From CBDFGK01 sp965247075 (GTDB taxonomy: Bacteria > Pseudomonadota > Gammaproteobacteria > Pseudomonadales > Halieaceae): DNA of 64,000 bases. The notes beneath the pieces were generated by a model that was given only the letters and a program-made list of their open reading frames with translations, was not told the origin of the DNA and ran no database searches. The stretch covers positions 186,001 through 250,000 of the forward strand of contig CBDFGK010000003.1 in NCBI GenBank assembly GCA_965247075.1, written 5' to 3'. This document shows positions 8,192-17,183 of this stretch, piece after piece. The position numbers and the translations under genes were made by a program. Numbering within the stretch: position 1 is the stretch's first letter; every line of letters starts with the position of its first letter.

Positions 8192-9498
8192 CCCTGACGT
8201 TTGGCTTGCTGCCGGTGCGACAGGAGCGGGCGTGGCGGGGGTCGATAAATATCCGCCTCCACCGCTGCCTTGATCACCTGGTCGGTAAGGGGTCGCGGTT
8301 GTCCGTACAGGGGAAACAGTTTCCTGTTGTACAACTGCATACGCCATTCAAGACGGGTATCGAGCAGCGGGTGATAAACCAGGTAACTGGCCACGCACAG
8401 GCTCCCGGCCAATATCAGGACAGCCAGGGACTGTGCGCGTGTCAGCAACTCACGGCTGTTAATGCCCAGCAGCACAAGCACGCAGCTCAGGTTTATCGAG
8501 GCGAAACTGTAGCGCGGCACAATGGCGTAATCCAGGGGTGAGTAGGGGGCGCGGCCCAACGCCAGCGCCACCGTTGCCAGCACCAGAAAACCACCAAACA
8601 AATGCAGGGTAGCGATAGCGCCGTGGCGATCGCGATACACAAAAAACAGCAGCGCGCAGAGCTGCACAAAACCCAGCCATTCGGCCCACAGCACGCTACC
8701 AAAACTGAAACCGCTCCCCAACAAAACCAGCACGTAGCGCGCGTGGTGTATGGGCGTGTTGCAGAGAAAATTCAGCACTGTGCCAAGCGGGTTGGGGTTG
8801 GCGAAGTTAGCGTGAAAGGACCACAGCGCAAACACCGCCGCCAGGCACCAGCTCAGCAAGTACCGGCGCGGAACAGGTCCCGGCCGGCACAGCAGGGCCA
8901 CAACCCCAAGCAGCCAAATCAACTGTCCGGACGACAGGGAGTAGGTAGCGGCCAGCGCCGATGCCAAGGCCAGGCCAAATCTGGGCGGGCTGGGTTTTGA
9001 CAAAAAATAGAGCGAGGCAAAGCTGTACAGGCAGACAAAGTAGAAGGCGAATGCTGACATGGACCACAACATAAGACCGTAATAGCGAGCATGGCACAGC
9101 AGTAACAGAACCACTAACAAAGCCAGTGGACGATTGCTACGCGAGCTAACGGTGTGCCAGTAAAGCAAGGCCATTAGGGGTAATGCCAGATTCGCAACCA
9201 GGCTGAGGACGCGAAAATCAACTACCTGCTGGACAAGATAAACCGCGTAGAACACCAGCCGTGAAGCGGCGGTGCGGTGGTCATTGTGGCGCTCCAGCAA
9301 GGCGTCAAGATACTGGCCCGTGTGATCCGCCTCGCCTACGCGCAGTATAAACCGCAGGATGTCGTAGATATCATCGTGATAGGGTACATTGAGGGCGTGG
9401 ACCGACAAATACCAGCCATACACCAGCAGTACCAGCGCACTGGCCAGGCAGCAGATCCTGTTGCTCTGGATGGAAAAAGAGGTGGGAGGTTTTGTCAA
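8188..9498 (-). CDS. Polytopic membrane protein, GT-C-like, paralogue-like partner of 4749-6590
   Basis: About 436 residues if started at the TTG at 9498 (first residues read LTKPPTSFSIQS). The open frame continues upstream to 9645 but would then overlap the divergent permease gene at 9597. Multiple hydrophobic segments; the first loop has PYHDDIYDILRFILRVGEAD, then ERHNDHRTAASRLVFY. The same layout (W/H-D pair, H-x-x-R segment, second TM) appears in the gene at 4749-6590. The acidic pair after TM1 suggests a GT-C fold. No named family recognised. No clear Shine-Dalgarno supports the TTG start, so the exact N-terminus is uncertain. Confidence 0.65.
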   Translation of the reverse strand: MTKPPTSFSIQSNRICCLASALVLLVYGWYLSVHALNVPYHDDIYDILRFILRVGEADHTGQYLDALLERHNDHRTAASRLVFYAVYLVQQVVDFRVLSLVANLALPLMALLYWHTVSSRSNRPLALLVVLLLLCHARYYGLMLWSMSAFAFYFVCLYSFASLYFLSKPSPPRFGLALASALAATYSLSSGQLIWLLGVVALLCRPGPVPRRYLLSWCLAAVFALWSFHANFANPNPLGTVLNFLCNTPIHHARYVLVLLGSGFSFGSVLWAEWLGFVQLCALLFFVYRDRHGAIATLHLFGGFLVLATVALALGRAPYSPLDYAIVPRYSFASINLSCVLVLLGINSRELLTRAQSLAVLILAGSLCVASYLVYHPLLDTRLEWRMQLYNRKLFPLYGQPRPLTDQVIKAAVEADIYRPPPRPLLSHRQQAKRQG

Positions 9499-9596
9499 AG
9501 TATACCGTTGCCTGATCTGAGCGGTGTCCCGAGCAGACCCGGCTAATGCGCGAGCCTGAAAGTGGTATATTACCCCACTGTTACCCCACAACAGAA

Positions 9597-10418
9597 ATGA
9601 ATAGGCAATATAGCTGGATACGCAATTATTATGTTGAAGGAGCACTGGTGAAGCACCTGCGAGATCACTGGGATCTGATCAGCTATCGCGTGCTCTCCGA
9701 GGTCCGCAGTGAAAACCGCCAGCTCTATATCGGCTTTGCCTGGTGGATTCTCGAGCCGGCCGCCTATATGGCAGTGCTGTACCTGGTGTTCGGGGTGGTA
9801 ATGCAGCGCGGCGGTTCCGGCTTCGCTGGATTTCTGCTGGTGGGTTTCGTGTTTTGGCGCTGGATGGACGGCTCCATAAAAAAGGCCGCCCAATCGCTGG
9901 TGAGTGCCAGGATGATTCTCACCCAGGTAAAACTTTCCCACTGGATATTTCCGTTGTCGGAAGTCCTCTCTGCGGCACTGCGCTTTTCGGTAGTACTGCT
10001 GCTGATAATCCTGTTTGCCGTTATTTACACCGGCCAGGCCAGTTGGGCATATGCGGCTCTGCCCGCCCTGCTGGCCCTTAACCTGTTGTTCATTTTTGAG
10101 TTGGGATTACTGCTTGCCTGTATCGTGCCGTTTTTTCCCGACAGCCGGAAAATAATCGACAACCTGTTCCAATTGTTGTTTTTCTGCTCGGGAATTTTCT
10201 TCGACATCGGCGCGCTCAGTGACAGCAGCGCCAAGCTGTTATACCTGAACCCCTTCGCGGCATTCCTGAGCTGCTATCGCAATATACTGCTGGATGGACA
10301 GCTACCCACCCTGAGCTTGCTCTACTCTCCGCTTGCGGCCACCGCCTTGCTTACCCTTGTTGCCGGCACGACCTACCTGCGGGTGCGCGACCAACTGCCC
10401 AAGGCGTTGCTGCGCTGA
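9597..10418 (+). CDS. wzm: ABC-2 type polysaccharide exporter, permease (Wzm-like)
   Basis: 273 residues from the ATG at 9597 (MNRQYSWIRNYYVEG). The frame is open from 9546, but this ATG avoids overlap with the divergent gene. It has the ABC-2 transporter profile: a cytoplasmic N-terminal helix with LISYRVLSEVRSENRQLYIG, six hydrophobic segments and a CSGIFFDIGAL stretch before the last pair, as in KpsM/Wzm permeases. Its stop overlaps the ATPase start (TGATG), so the two subunits are translationally coupled. It would export a completed lipid-linked polysaccharide across the inner membrane. Confidence 0.85.
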   Translation: MNRQYSWIRNYYVEGALVKHLRDHWDLISYRVLSEVRSENRQLYIGFAWWILEPAAYMAVLYLVFGVVMQRGGSGFAGFLLVGFVFWRWMDGSIKKAAQSLVSARMILTQVKLSHWIFPLSEVLSAALRFSVVLLLIILFAVIYTGQASWAYAALPALLALNLLFIFELGLLLACIVPFFPDSRKIIDNLFQLLFFCSGIFFDIGALSDSSAKLLYLNPFAAFLSCYRNILLDGQLPTLSLLYSPLAATALLTLVAGTTYLRVRDQLPKALLR

Positions 10419-11584
10419 TGGCCATTTCGCAACAGCAGGCTGCCGCCGGCCCGGTGCTTTCTCTGGAGAAGGTGCGCCTGTATTACCGGCAATCGCGCAG
10501 CCTGCTGCGTAGTGACAAACACTTCGTGCTCGATGATATCAACCTGAACCTCTACCCAGGCCAAACCCTGGGCATAGTGGGACGCAATGGTGCGGGCAAG
10601 AGTTCCCTGCTAAAAATACTGGCAGGAGTTCTCAACCCGGACGCGGGTCGCAAGATCCAGCACAAGGCAGGCCTCAAGGTTTCGCTACTGACCTTGCAAC
10701 TGGGTTTTCAGGCCCACCTCACCGGCCGGGAAAATGCCATTTTGGGCTCTCTGTTATCCGGTCTTTCATGCTCTCAAGCCGAGACCATTTTGGACGACAT
10801 CATTGAATTCTCAGGTCTGGGCAGGGTGATTGACGACAGCATCCAGAGTTACTCATCGGGAATGCGCGCCAGGCTGGGATTTTCAGTGGCATTTTTTACC
10901 CAGGCTGACATCGTATTGATCGATGAGATACTGGGGGTCGGCGATCATGAATTCAAAATCAAATCGCGCGATGCTATTTGCTCAGCGATTCACTCTGATA
11001 GAACCGTGGTGCTGGTATCCCACGATGAGCACCTGCTGGCCGATATGTGTGACTCGCTGGTGTGGATTGAAAATGGCCGCAGCGCCATGCAGGGGGCCGC
11101 TCATGAAGTGCTGGAGACCTACCACGACTACGACCACCTGATAAAGAAGCTGACGCGTAATCTCAAGATCACAACTGAGGAGCTGCTCAGCCACCCGCAG
11201 AACTCCCATCCTCTGGAGCTGCTTAGGCGAGTTCGAAGGAATATCAAAAAGGAACGCCAACGCAGCATATTGACCGAAATGAAACATCCTGACTCGGCGG
11301 TAAAATATTACTATCCGGGCCACCGTGAGAAGCTGTCCCACATCGTTCTCGAGGACTGTGGCGATACCGTGTGGGTGGAAAACACGCGGGAAATGCTGCG
11401 CAGTGACGACCACAGTGTACGTACTATGTATCTGCAATATGAAGACATCCTGGCCACCCTGGCCCGTTTGGCCAAACTGGAGAACCGGCAGATTCGACAG
11501 ACCGCGCTCAGCCAACAATTGGCAGAGACCCTGCACAAATTCGGGCAGCTTCACCGCAGCGCGGGAGATTCAAACCTTGATTGA
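10418..11584 (+). CDS. wzt: ABC exporter ATPase (Wzt-like) with C-terminal helical extension
   Basis: 388 residues. Walker A GRNGAGKSS at 55-63, signature YSSGMRARLGFS from about 144, and Walker B DIVLIDEILGVGD from about 164: a TagH/Wzt-type polysaccharide ATPase. After residue 230 there is a charged helical extension rather than an obvious beta-sandwich glycan-binding domain. The frame ends SAGDSNLD at 11584. A one-base shift near 11568 would continue the helix as REIQTLIEQASTDLPPQHL and run to a stop at 11693, so the annotated end may be a frameshift product or a sequencing error. It pairs with the upstream permease. Confidence 0.85.
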   Translation: MAISQQQAAAGPVLSLEKVRLYYRQSRSLLRSDKHFVLDDINLNLYPGQTLGIVGRNGAGKSSLLKILAGVLNPDAGRKIQHKAGLKVSLLTLQLGFQAHLTGRENAILGSLLSGLSCSQAETILDDIIEFSGLGRVIDDSIQSYSSGMRARLGFSVAFFTQADIVLIDEILGVGDHEFKIKSRDAICSAIHSDRTVVLVSHDEHLLADMCDSLVWIENGRSAMQGAAHEVLETYHDYDHLIKKLTRNLKITTEELLSHPQNSHPLELLRRVRRNIKKERQRSILTEMKHPDSAVKYYYPGHREKLSHIVLEDCGDTVWVENTREMLRSDDHSVRTMYLQYEDILATLARLAKLENRQIRQTALSQQLAETLHKFGQLHRSAGDSNLD

Positions 11585-11793
11585 ACAAGCATCAACTGAT
11601 CTGCCCCCGCAGCATCTGGCAGAGGCGATCCAGCTGGCGCGAGCCTACCACCGCCGACGCCGGCAAATGACTAAAGACAATAGTGCAAAATAAGGCGGCA
11701 AGGGTGCCATCAAGCGCTGGAATTTTCATAGCAGGGATATTATTCTTGCACTTGACCGTCCGCTCCTGTTCATCGATATCACGGTAAGCATAC

Positions 11794-12687
11794 TTGGCCA
11801 ATCCAGAAGATTTCAGGCGTCCCGATAATAGCCTTTTTTTCAAGATTGCCGCCATCTATGGCTTCATTCCAGGGTGCATTTACGCGGTTACCACGCAGCA
11901 GCTTTTCAACACCGGCTTTTTTGTCACTTCTGCTTTCTCCTGGGCGCTGATTGGCTGGTGCCAGTACGCCCTGTTCAACGCCTTGCACGAAGGACTTCAC
12001 CAGCGTTTCGGGCAACCGCATCGAGAGTTTTTTGCCTATGCACTTACCGCATGGCCGGTGGGTTTTGGGGAGTCATACCGCAAAGTGCACATGGATCATC
12101 ACAAATACTTCGGTGAGCCGGAGCGGGACCCGGATTACGCCAATTACGCCAATTTCCCGAACAGCCGCCGGGAATTTTTGCGGCGCTTACTGCTAAACCT
12201 GTCTGGAATTATGGCGGTGATGCAGTTTTTCGGCAGGCGTCAGCAGGCGACTGGCAGCAACAATACCCACCGCGACAATTCATTCCTCCACATAGTTATA
12301 TGCCAGGCACTCCTCCTGCTGGCTTTCACCGCCACCGTCGGTTGGTACTACTATATCTGGCTGTGGTTAATCCCCCTGGTGACTTTCGGTAAGTTTTTCT
12401 CATCCACCCGTACCTTCTGCGAGCACGCCAGCCCGGATAATCAGCCCATCATCCGCACCATCACAGGCTCCTTTCTTGGTGAGAAAATATTCGGCGTGTT
12501 CTGCTTTCACTACCACGCTGAACACCACCGCCATGTATTTATACCCTGCAACCAACTCAAGGCTGCCCACAGGGAGCTGGCATCCACCATCTACCGGGAG
12601 AGGGACAACCGGGGAGCCCGCTACGAACATTACCCAAACGGCTACCTGCGGCTGTTGGGTTCCTGGTTCAAGGCGCTGCCCCGTTAG
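11794..12687 (+). CDS. Membrane fatty-acid desaturase family protein
   Basis: 297 residues, starting at a TTG (11794); no closer ATG precedes the conserved region. All three histidine boxes of the di-iron desaturase/hydroxylase family are visible: HEGLH at 65-69, HMDHH at 99-103 and HYHAEHH at 239-245, between hydrophobic pairs at about 15-60 and 160-200. These enzymes introduce double bonds or hydroxyls into acyl chains. A desaturase inside a polysaccharide island is unusual and suggests modification of an acyl substituent or of the lipid carrier, but it may simply be a passenger. The start codon is uncertain: a weak GGTAAG lies upstream. Confidence 0.8.
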   Translation: MANPEDFRRPDNSLFFKIAAIYGFIPGCIYAVTTQQLFNTGFFVTSAFSWALIGWCQYALFNALHEGLHQRFGQPHREFFAYALTAWPVGFGESYRKVHMDHHKYFGEPERDPDYANYANFPNSRREFLRRLLLNLSGIMAVMQFFGRRQQATGSNNTHRDNSFLHIVICQALLLLAFTATVGWYYYIWLWLIPLVTFGKFFSSTRTFCEHASPDNQPIIRTITGSFLGEKIFGVFCFHYHAEHHRHVFIPCNQLKAAHRELASTIYRERDNRGARYEHYPNGYLRLLGSWFKALPR

Positions 12688-12701
12688 GGAAGTACACATC
12701 A

Positions 12702-13655
12702 ATGACTCCCCAATACCGTTGCAACTTCTGCCAACACCAGGTCTCCCGGACGGTTAGCTCAGGGATTCGTGACTGGGAGTATGGTGTTGAGGGGGAGTAC
12801 GATTACTACGAATGCCTGCGATGCCACGGCGTTCAACTGCAGCCGTTCCCAGAACTCCCGGACCTGAAGCGGGCCTATGACATCGACTACCACGGGTATG
12901 CCGTGGGTGAGAAACGCGGCGCCCTGTTTGCTATTCTCTACGCAGCCCGGGAGGCGATGTTCCGGCGCAAGATGTCTCGCCTGGTCGATGACAACACACG
13001 CGTGCTGGATGTGGGCTGTGGCCAAGGTGACTTTCTCCGTGACCTGCAGGGACTGGGAGTGAAGCAACTGGTCGGCATCGACTTTAACTCCGCGGTGGTC
13101 ACCAGCCTGGAACAGTGCGGCATCCAGGGATTCGCCGGCACCTTCGCCGAGTACGAATCACCGGTGGGTTCTTTTGATGTTATTGCCATGAACAATTACC
13201 TCGAACACACACTGGCCCCTCCCGCAGAACTCGCCAAGGCTTACCAACTGCTGGCGCCGGGCGGGAATCTGGTAGGCGAGGTGCCTGGCTTTGACTCCTT
13301 CGAACGACGCCTGTTCGGCCGCTTCTGGGGAGGCAATCACGTGCCGAGACATACCTACCAATTCACCGCTGGTTTTCTTTATCGACAGCTCGCGGATGCC
13401 GGTTTCGAGAATATCCGCATCAGCCACCAACTCAACACCAGTCACTGGGCCTTGTCCGTGCAGAATTTCATGCAACGCAAGGTGTCCGATCTACGCCACA
13501 ACTCCCGCATAAAGAACGGCAGGAGCGCGTACTATGTGGCGCTATTGCTAATATTCATTCCTGTCAATCTGTTCTGTGTGCTCCTCAAAAAATCCGGTTG
13601 CGTACAGTTTCAGGGTCACAAACCGGAACCCTCGGCAGACCAGTCCCATGACTGA
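12702..13655 (+). CDS. SAM-dependent methyltransferase with N-terminal Cys pairs
   Basis: 317 residues. N-terminal CNFCQHQ and CLRCHG form a probable zinc-binding knuckle. It is followed by a class I methyltransferase fold with motif I VLDVGCGQGDFL and an acidic LVGIDFN strand end. A MNNYLEHT segment follows where small-molecule methyltransferases place their active site. The C-terminus has one hydrophobic segment (ALLLIFIPVNLFCVLL) that may anchor it to the membrane. Such enzymes decorate cell-surface sugars. It starts 14 bases after the desaturase and overlaps the next methyltransferase. Confidence 0.8.
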   Translation: MTPQYRCNFCQHQVSRTVSSGIRDWEYGVEGEYDYYECLRCHGVQLQPFPELPDLKRAYDIDYHGYAVGEKRGALFAILYAAREAMFRRKMSRLVDDNTRVLDVGCGQGDFLRDLQGLGVKQLVGIDFNSAVVTSLEQCGIQGFAGTFAEYESPVGSFDVIAMNNYLEHTLAPPAELAKAYQLLAPGGNLVGEVPGFDSFERRLFGRFWGGNHVPRHTYQFTAGFLYRQLADAGFENIRISHQLNTSHWALSVQNFMQRKVSDLRHNSRIKNGRSAYYVALLLIFIPVNLFCVLLKKSGCVQFQGHKPEPSADQSHD

Positions 13656-14385
13656 AACCTACACACCATCGGAGTACTCGAAAGGATATCCTGAGGGCAT
13701 TGAGCGTCATTTCTGGCACGCCGCCCGTAACGATCTGATATACCGCCAACTAAAGACGGTCCTGCAGCCCGACAACCTAATACTCGATATTGGCTGCGGA
13801 GCAGGAGTTTTCGTCGACTATGCACGACGCAAAGGCCTTACTATACGCGGTGTTGAAAAGGGCCAGGCGCCCGTGCAACCCGGCCTTGAATCCATCGTCG
13901 ATACCGCAACTGAATTGTCAGAACTGGCGGAAGCAATACGCGGCGAGGTTCGTGTGGCGCTGCTTCTGGATGTTATAGAGCACATTGAAGACCGAACCCG
14001 GTTCCTGTCACAGCTTCACCAGCAACTTCCCACCTGCGAATACCTGCTTGTCACCGTGCCGGCGCGCATGGAAATCTGGTCCAACTTCGACGAATACTGG
14101 GGGCACTTTCTGCGTTATGACCGCCCCGGCCTGGAGGCCGAATTGCGTGCTGCAGGCTTCGCCCCGACTAAAACCGCCTACCACTTCAACTGGGTGTACC
14201 TGGCCTCTCTGGTGATGAGAGCGCTGGGGATCAAGCGAAAAACTGACTTCAAAGCTCCCCGTCGAAATGCCCTGGTGGCAATGCTGCACAAGTTGATGGT
14301 CTGGCTGACCGGCATGGAGTCCCGGTTGGTTCCCGGCTGGGTGCCGGGATCAACTATCCTGTGCCTGGCACGCCGTCAGCCTTAG
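13648..14385 (+). CDS. Class I SAM-dependent methyltransferase
   Basis: 245 residues from the ATG at 13648, which overlaps the previous stop by 8 bases. The longer open frame from 13576 lies inside the upstream gene. Motif I is LILDIGCGAGVF, with VRGVEKG-like acidic strand end and LLLDVIEHIEDR as motif IV. Its C-terminus overlaps the convergent GT2 gene by 32 bases. It probably methylates a sugar or a lipid-linked intermediate of the island; substrate unknown. Confidence 0.8.
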   Translation: MTETYTPSEYSKGYPEGIERHFWHAARNDLIYRQLKTVLQPDNLILDIGCGAGVFVDYARRKGLTIRGVEKGQAPVQPGLESIVDTATELSELAEAIRGEVRVALLLDVIEHIEDRTRFLSQLHQQLPTCEYLLVTVPARMEIWSNFDEYWGHFLRYDRPGLEAELRAAGFAPTKTAYHFNWVYLASLVMRALGIKRKTDFKAPRRNALVAMLHKLMVWLTGMESRLVPGWVPGSTILCLARRQP

Positions 14386-15355
14386 GGCTGTCCGCTGCTA
14401 TTTCTTCGCGAGTCGTCTCGATCTGGTACAGGGGCCGATTTTTGACCTCCATATAGGCTTTACCGACATATTCCCCGACCACACCCAGCGCCAACAACTG
14501 GAGGCCGCCAAGCAAGTAGATTGGGATAACCGTTGAAGCCCAACCCGGTACCGCTTCATCTGTAAACAGGACTGCGGCAAGAGCCCAGACACCGAGGACC
14601 ATCGAGACGGTGAACACAAGTACACCCATAAGGGCAATGAACCGCAGAGGAGCGATAGAAAAAGATGTCAGCCCCTGGATCGACAAACTGATCATCCCGG
14701 GCAGGTCATACTTGGACGTACCCGCCACCCGTTCAGCCCGCCTGAAGTACACCACGGCTGACTCCAGGCCCAGCAGAGGCACGATGCCGCGCAGGTAGAG
14801 ATTCGATTCCCGGTATTGCCGAAGAAACTCAATGGCACGCCGACTCATCAGCCGGAAATCTGCATGGTTGTGTATTGTTTTGATCCCCATCATCCGCGAC
14901 AACCAATAGTGTCCACGCGCACTCCAGTGTTTGAAAAATCCATCACTGGAACGATCACCGCGGACACCGAATACGATTTGCTTGCCCAGCTTGTACAGGC
15001 GGACCATCTCCTCGATGGCATCGATATCATCCTGCAAATCCGCATCGAGACTAATCAGCGCGTCGCCATCAGCCTCCATCAGGCCCGCATACAGCGCATG
15101 CTGGTGACCGTGATTGCGCGACAGTTTGACGCCGGTAACCGGCCGACCGGCTTCGACAAAGCCACAAATGACTTGCCAGGTCCCGTCCGAACTACCGTCG
15201 TCGATCAGGTAGATACGTGATCGAGGGTCGATAAGGCCAATACCGGCCAGGCGATCGAGTTCTGCACCCAACCTTGCAACAGTAATAGGCAAAGCCTGTT
15301 CTTCGTTGAAACAGGGCAGGACAAGACCGAGTATCGGTCTTCGCTGCTCACTCAT
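14354..15355 (-). CDS. Polyprenyl-phosphate glycosyltransferase, GT2 (DPM1/GtrB/ArnC-like)
   Basis: 333 residues. N-terminal GT-A domain with LVLPCFNEEQALP, IYLIDDGSSDGTW (metal/nucleotide-binding acidic pair) and ALISLDADLQDDID. Two hydrophobic C-terminal segments (FIALMGVLVFTVSMVLG and IPIYLLGGLQLLALGVVGEYVGKAY) are typical of GtrB/ArnC-type enzymes. These transfer a sugar from a nucleotide donor to undecaprenyl phosphate on the cytoplasmic side, giving the donor that GT-C enzymes such as those at 4749, 6629 and 8188 use outside. The overlap of 32 bases with the convergent methyltransferase gene is compact but plausible. Confidence 0.88.
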   Translation of the reverse strand: MSEQRRPILGLVLPCFNEEQALPITVARLGAELDRLAGIGLIDPRSRIYLIDDGSSDGTWQVICGFVEAGRPVTGVKLSRNHGHQHALYAGLMEADGDALISLDADLQDDIDAIEEMVRLYKLGKQIVFGVRGDRSSDGFFKHWSARGHYWLSRMMGIKTIHNHADFRLMSRRAIEFLRQYRESNLYLRGIVPLLGLESAVVYFRRAERVAGTSKYDLPGMISLSIQGLTSFSIAPLRFIALMGVLVFTVSMVLGVWALAAVLFTDEAVPGWASTVIPIYLLGGLQLLALGVVGEYVGKAYMEVKNRPLYQIETTREEIAADSPKADGVPGTG

Positions 15356-15439
15356 GGTTATGCCTCCACGAATTTATTTTCAGTTGCCGCTACAGAGCAT
15401 ACAGCGACAAACAACTTCGCTCAAAAGAATTGCCGCAAC

Positions 15440-16279
15440 TCATCGGGCGCCTGGCAATAGAGGAACCAGGTACTTTTTTAGCACAGCGAGTCGAGTCATC
15501 AAGGCGGCAGGCAACAGTCCAACCAGCAGCTTTCTCAATCGATAGAGCCAAGGAGAAATATCCGCTGGGCACTGGTCTGCTGGCACGGCCCGGTCAACCA
15601 GATCAGCGTGCAAATCAGGTCGAGCCGTCAAGCGAACATACAGAAAAGTGTTGTACCGATACCATGGCATTATACGCTTGTCATTGAGCAGTGGTCGTCG
15701 CATAACGTCATACATCTGAAACCCCTCATTGGCAAATAAGTCCCGCCAGTATTGGTAGGGCTGCTCGTTGATGTGGTGCTCACCTCCCTGTCCCGGTGCC
15801 GCAGCGGAAAAGAGTATTACATCAGCGTGTGCGCACAAGGATTCCACAAGAATTCTCCCATGGACGGCGGAAAGATGTTCAGCAACCTCCAGACACTGAG
15901 CGAGATCATATTTCTCGCCAGTGGCAAAGCCACTGGAAATATCGACGGGCCGGAATTCACCGGCATCCACAAGCAGGCCGGCGCGGTCAACGTAATCGCC
16001 ATCCAGGCCCATCACCTTCACACCGGCAGCCTTCCAAACTGACAACCAGGCTCCGCTACCGCACCCGACATCCAGCACAGAACCTATCTGCGGCACCAGT
16101 TTTTGCACCAGGGGCACAACCTCACTCGCCGAATCCAGAGCACCGCGGCAAATATATTTATAGAATTGACGGTCGTAGGTATACAACCCGGTTGCTTCCT
16201 GTTTGGCTACGCGACATAGACTAACAGGGCAATTGGACTGCATGTAGAGGTTTTTACCCTGTTCCGGTAACACTGCCAC
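15440..16279 (-). CDS. Class I SAM-dependent methyltransferase
   Basis: 279 residues. Motif I VLDVGCGSGAWL at about 80-91, acidic strand end GLDGDYVD and LAQCLEVAEHL as motif IV. The C-terminal quarter is basic and hydrophobic (LRKLLVGLLPAALMTR), suggesting membrane association. The family occurs repeatedly in O-antigen and exopolysaccharide loci. A start at an internal ATG (MQSNCPVS, 12 codons in) is also possible. Substrate unknown. Confidence 0.78.
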   Translation of the reverse strand: MAVLPEQGKNLYMQSNCPVSLCRVAKQEATGLYTYDRQFYKYICRGALDSASEVVPLVQKLVPQIGSVLDVGCGSGAWLSVWKAAGVKVMGLDGDYVDRAGLLVDAGEFRPVDISSGFATGEKYDLAQCLEVAEHLSAVHGRILVESLCAHADVILFSAAAPGQGGEHHINEQPYQYWRDLFANEGFQMYDVMRRPLLNDKRIMPWYRYNTFLYVRLTARPDLHADLVDRAVPADQCPADISPWLYRLRKLLVGLLPAALMTRLAVLKKYLVPLLPGAR

Positions 16280-16349
16280 GCAATACTTGCCTATCCTTTA
16301 GGCGCAGCTTGTTTAGCAGGCTGTCAAACAGGGTCATCACCGGGATACA

Positions 16350-17183
16350 TCAGGATTTTCCGGCCTGCGCCAACTGCTCACAGCGACTGCGAAATTCTCG
16401 TAGCTGCTCATCAAAATTTGCGATTCTCAGTATCATCCCATCAAGACGCCGATTCACCAACTGGTAAAGGGCAAGATCCAGGCTGTTATTATCAATTACC
16501 GTCTTCTGCAGCGATCCCAGGCGCTTGAGTACAGATTCCACCGAGTTGTGGCGGCGCTCCATAAACCACCGGCGCGATACGTTCTGGCGCACATAAGCCA
16601 GATCCAAAGAGGGGAAATACTGCCGCAGGTGATGTTCCATAAGCACCATACTTTCATCATAGCGCTCAACCAGGCCCATATAAGGAGTATTGCGCACAGC
16701 GGTCATCGCCATTGCGAATATATCCAGGCCAGGCTCGGCATCTTCCGAATAATTATGCACTCCGGCCAGATAAATGGTCTGGTAATTGCGGATGGTGCGC
16801 GGCACCCCCGACTGCATGCGCCAGGCCACATAATCCGCAAAAGACTTTTCCTTGGCGGCGTTAGCGCCGGCGGTATCGGCTTGCTGGTGCCGTTCAAAAT
16901 TGTATACGGAGTCGATACGCTCTATGGGGTGTCGCAGCAGGTAGACGGGGAAAATCCTGCCATCTGGCAATTCGGGCAGGCAGTGACATAAATGGTGGCT
17001 GGATATGGCCTGCAGTTGTGCATTTTGCTCCAGTAACTCGGCGACGTGACGGGTACCGCGCTCGCGCATTTGTTTGTCATCGCAGTGATCAAGAAAATTG
17101 TCGGCAAAATTTCTGTGCAGACTCCAGTCAAATGTTGTGCCGGCATTTTTGAATATATGCCCGTGGGCAATCACCGCTCTCAC
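16350..17183 (-). CDS. Sulfotransferase family protein
   Basis: 277 residues. HGHIFKNAGTTFDWSL at about 7-22 matches the 5'-phosphosulfate-binding loop (K-x-x-G-T-T) of PAPS-dependent carbohydrate sulfotransferases. LLRHPIERIDSVYNF at about 83-97 is the expected 3'-phosphate-binding R...S segment. It overlaps the start of the minus-strand neighbour's end by four bases (17180-17183), so the two genes are co-transcribed. It probably sulfates a sugar of the surface polysaccharide. Sulfated glycans are known mainly from marine bacteria, which fits the inferred habitat. Confidence 0.75.
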   Translation of the reverse strand: MRAVIAHGHIFKNAGTTFDWSLHRNFADNFLDHCDDKQMRERGTRHVAELLEQNAQLQAISSHHLCHCLPELPDGRIFPVYLLRHPIERIDSVYNFERHQQADTAGANAAKEKSFADYVAWRMQSGVPRTIRNYQTIYLAGVHNYSEDAEPGLDIFAMAMTAVRNTPYMGLVERYDESMVLMEHHLRQYFPSLDLAYVRQNVSRRWFMERRHNSVESVLKRLGSLQKTVIDNNSLDLALYQLVNRRLDGMILRIANFDEQLREFRSRCEQLAQAGKS

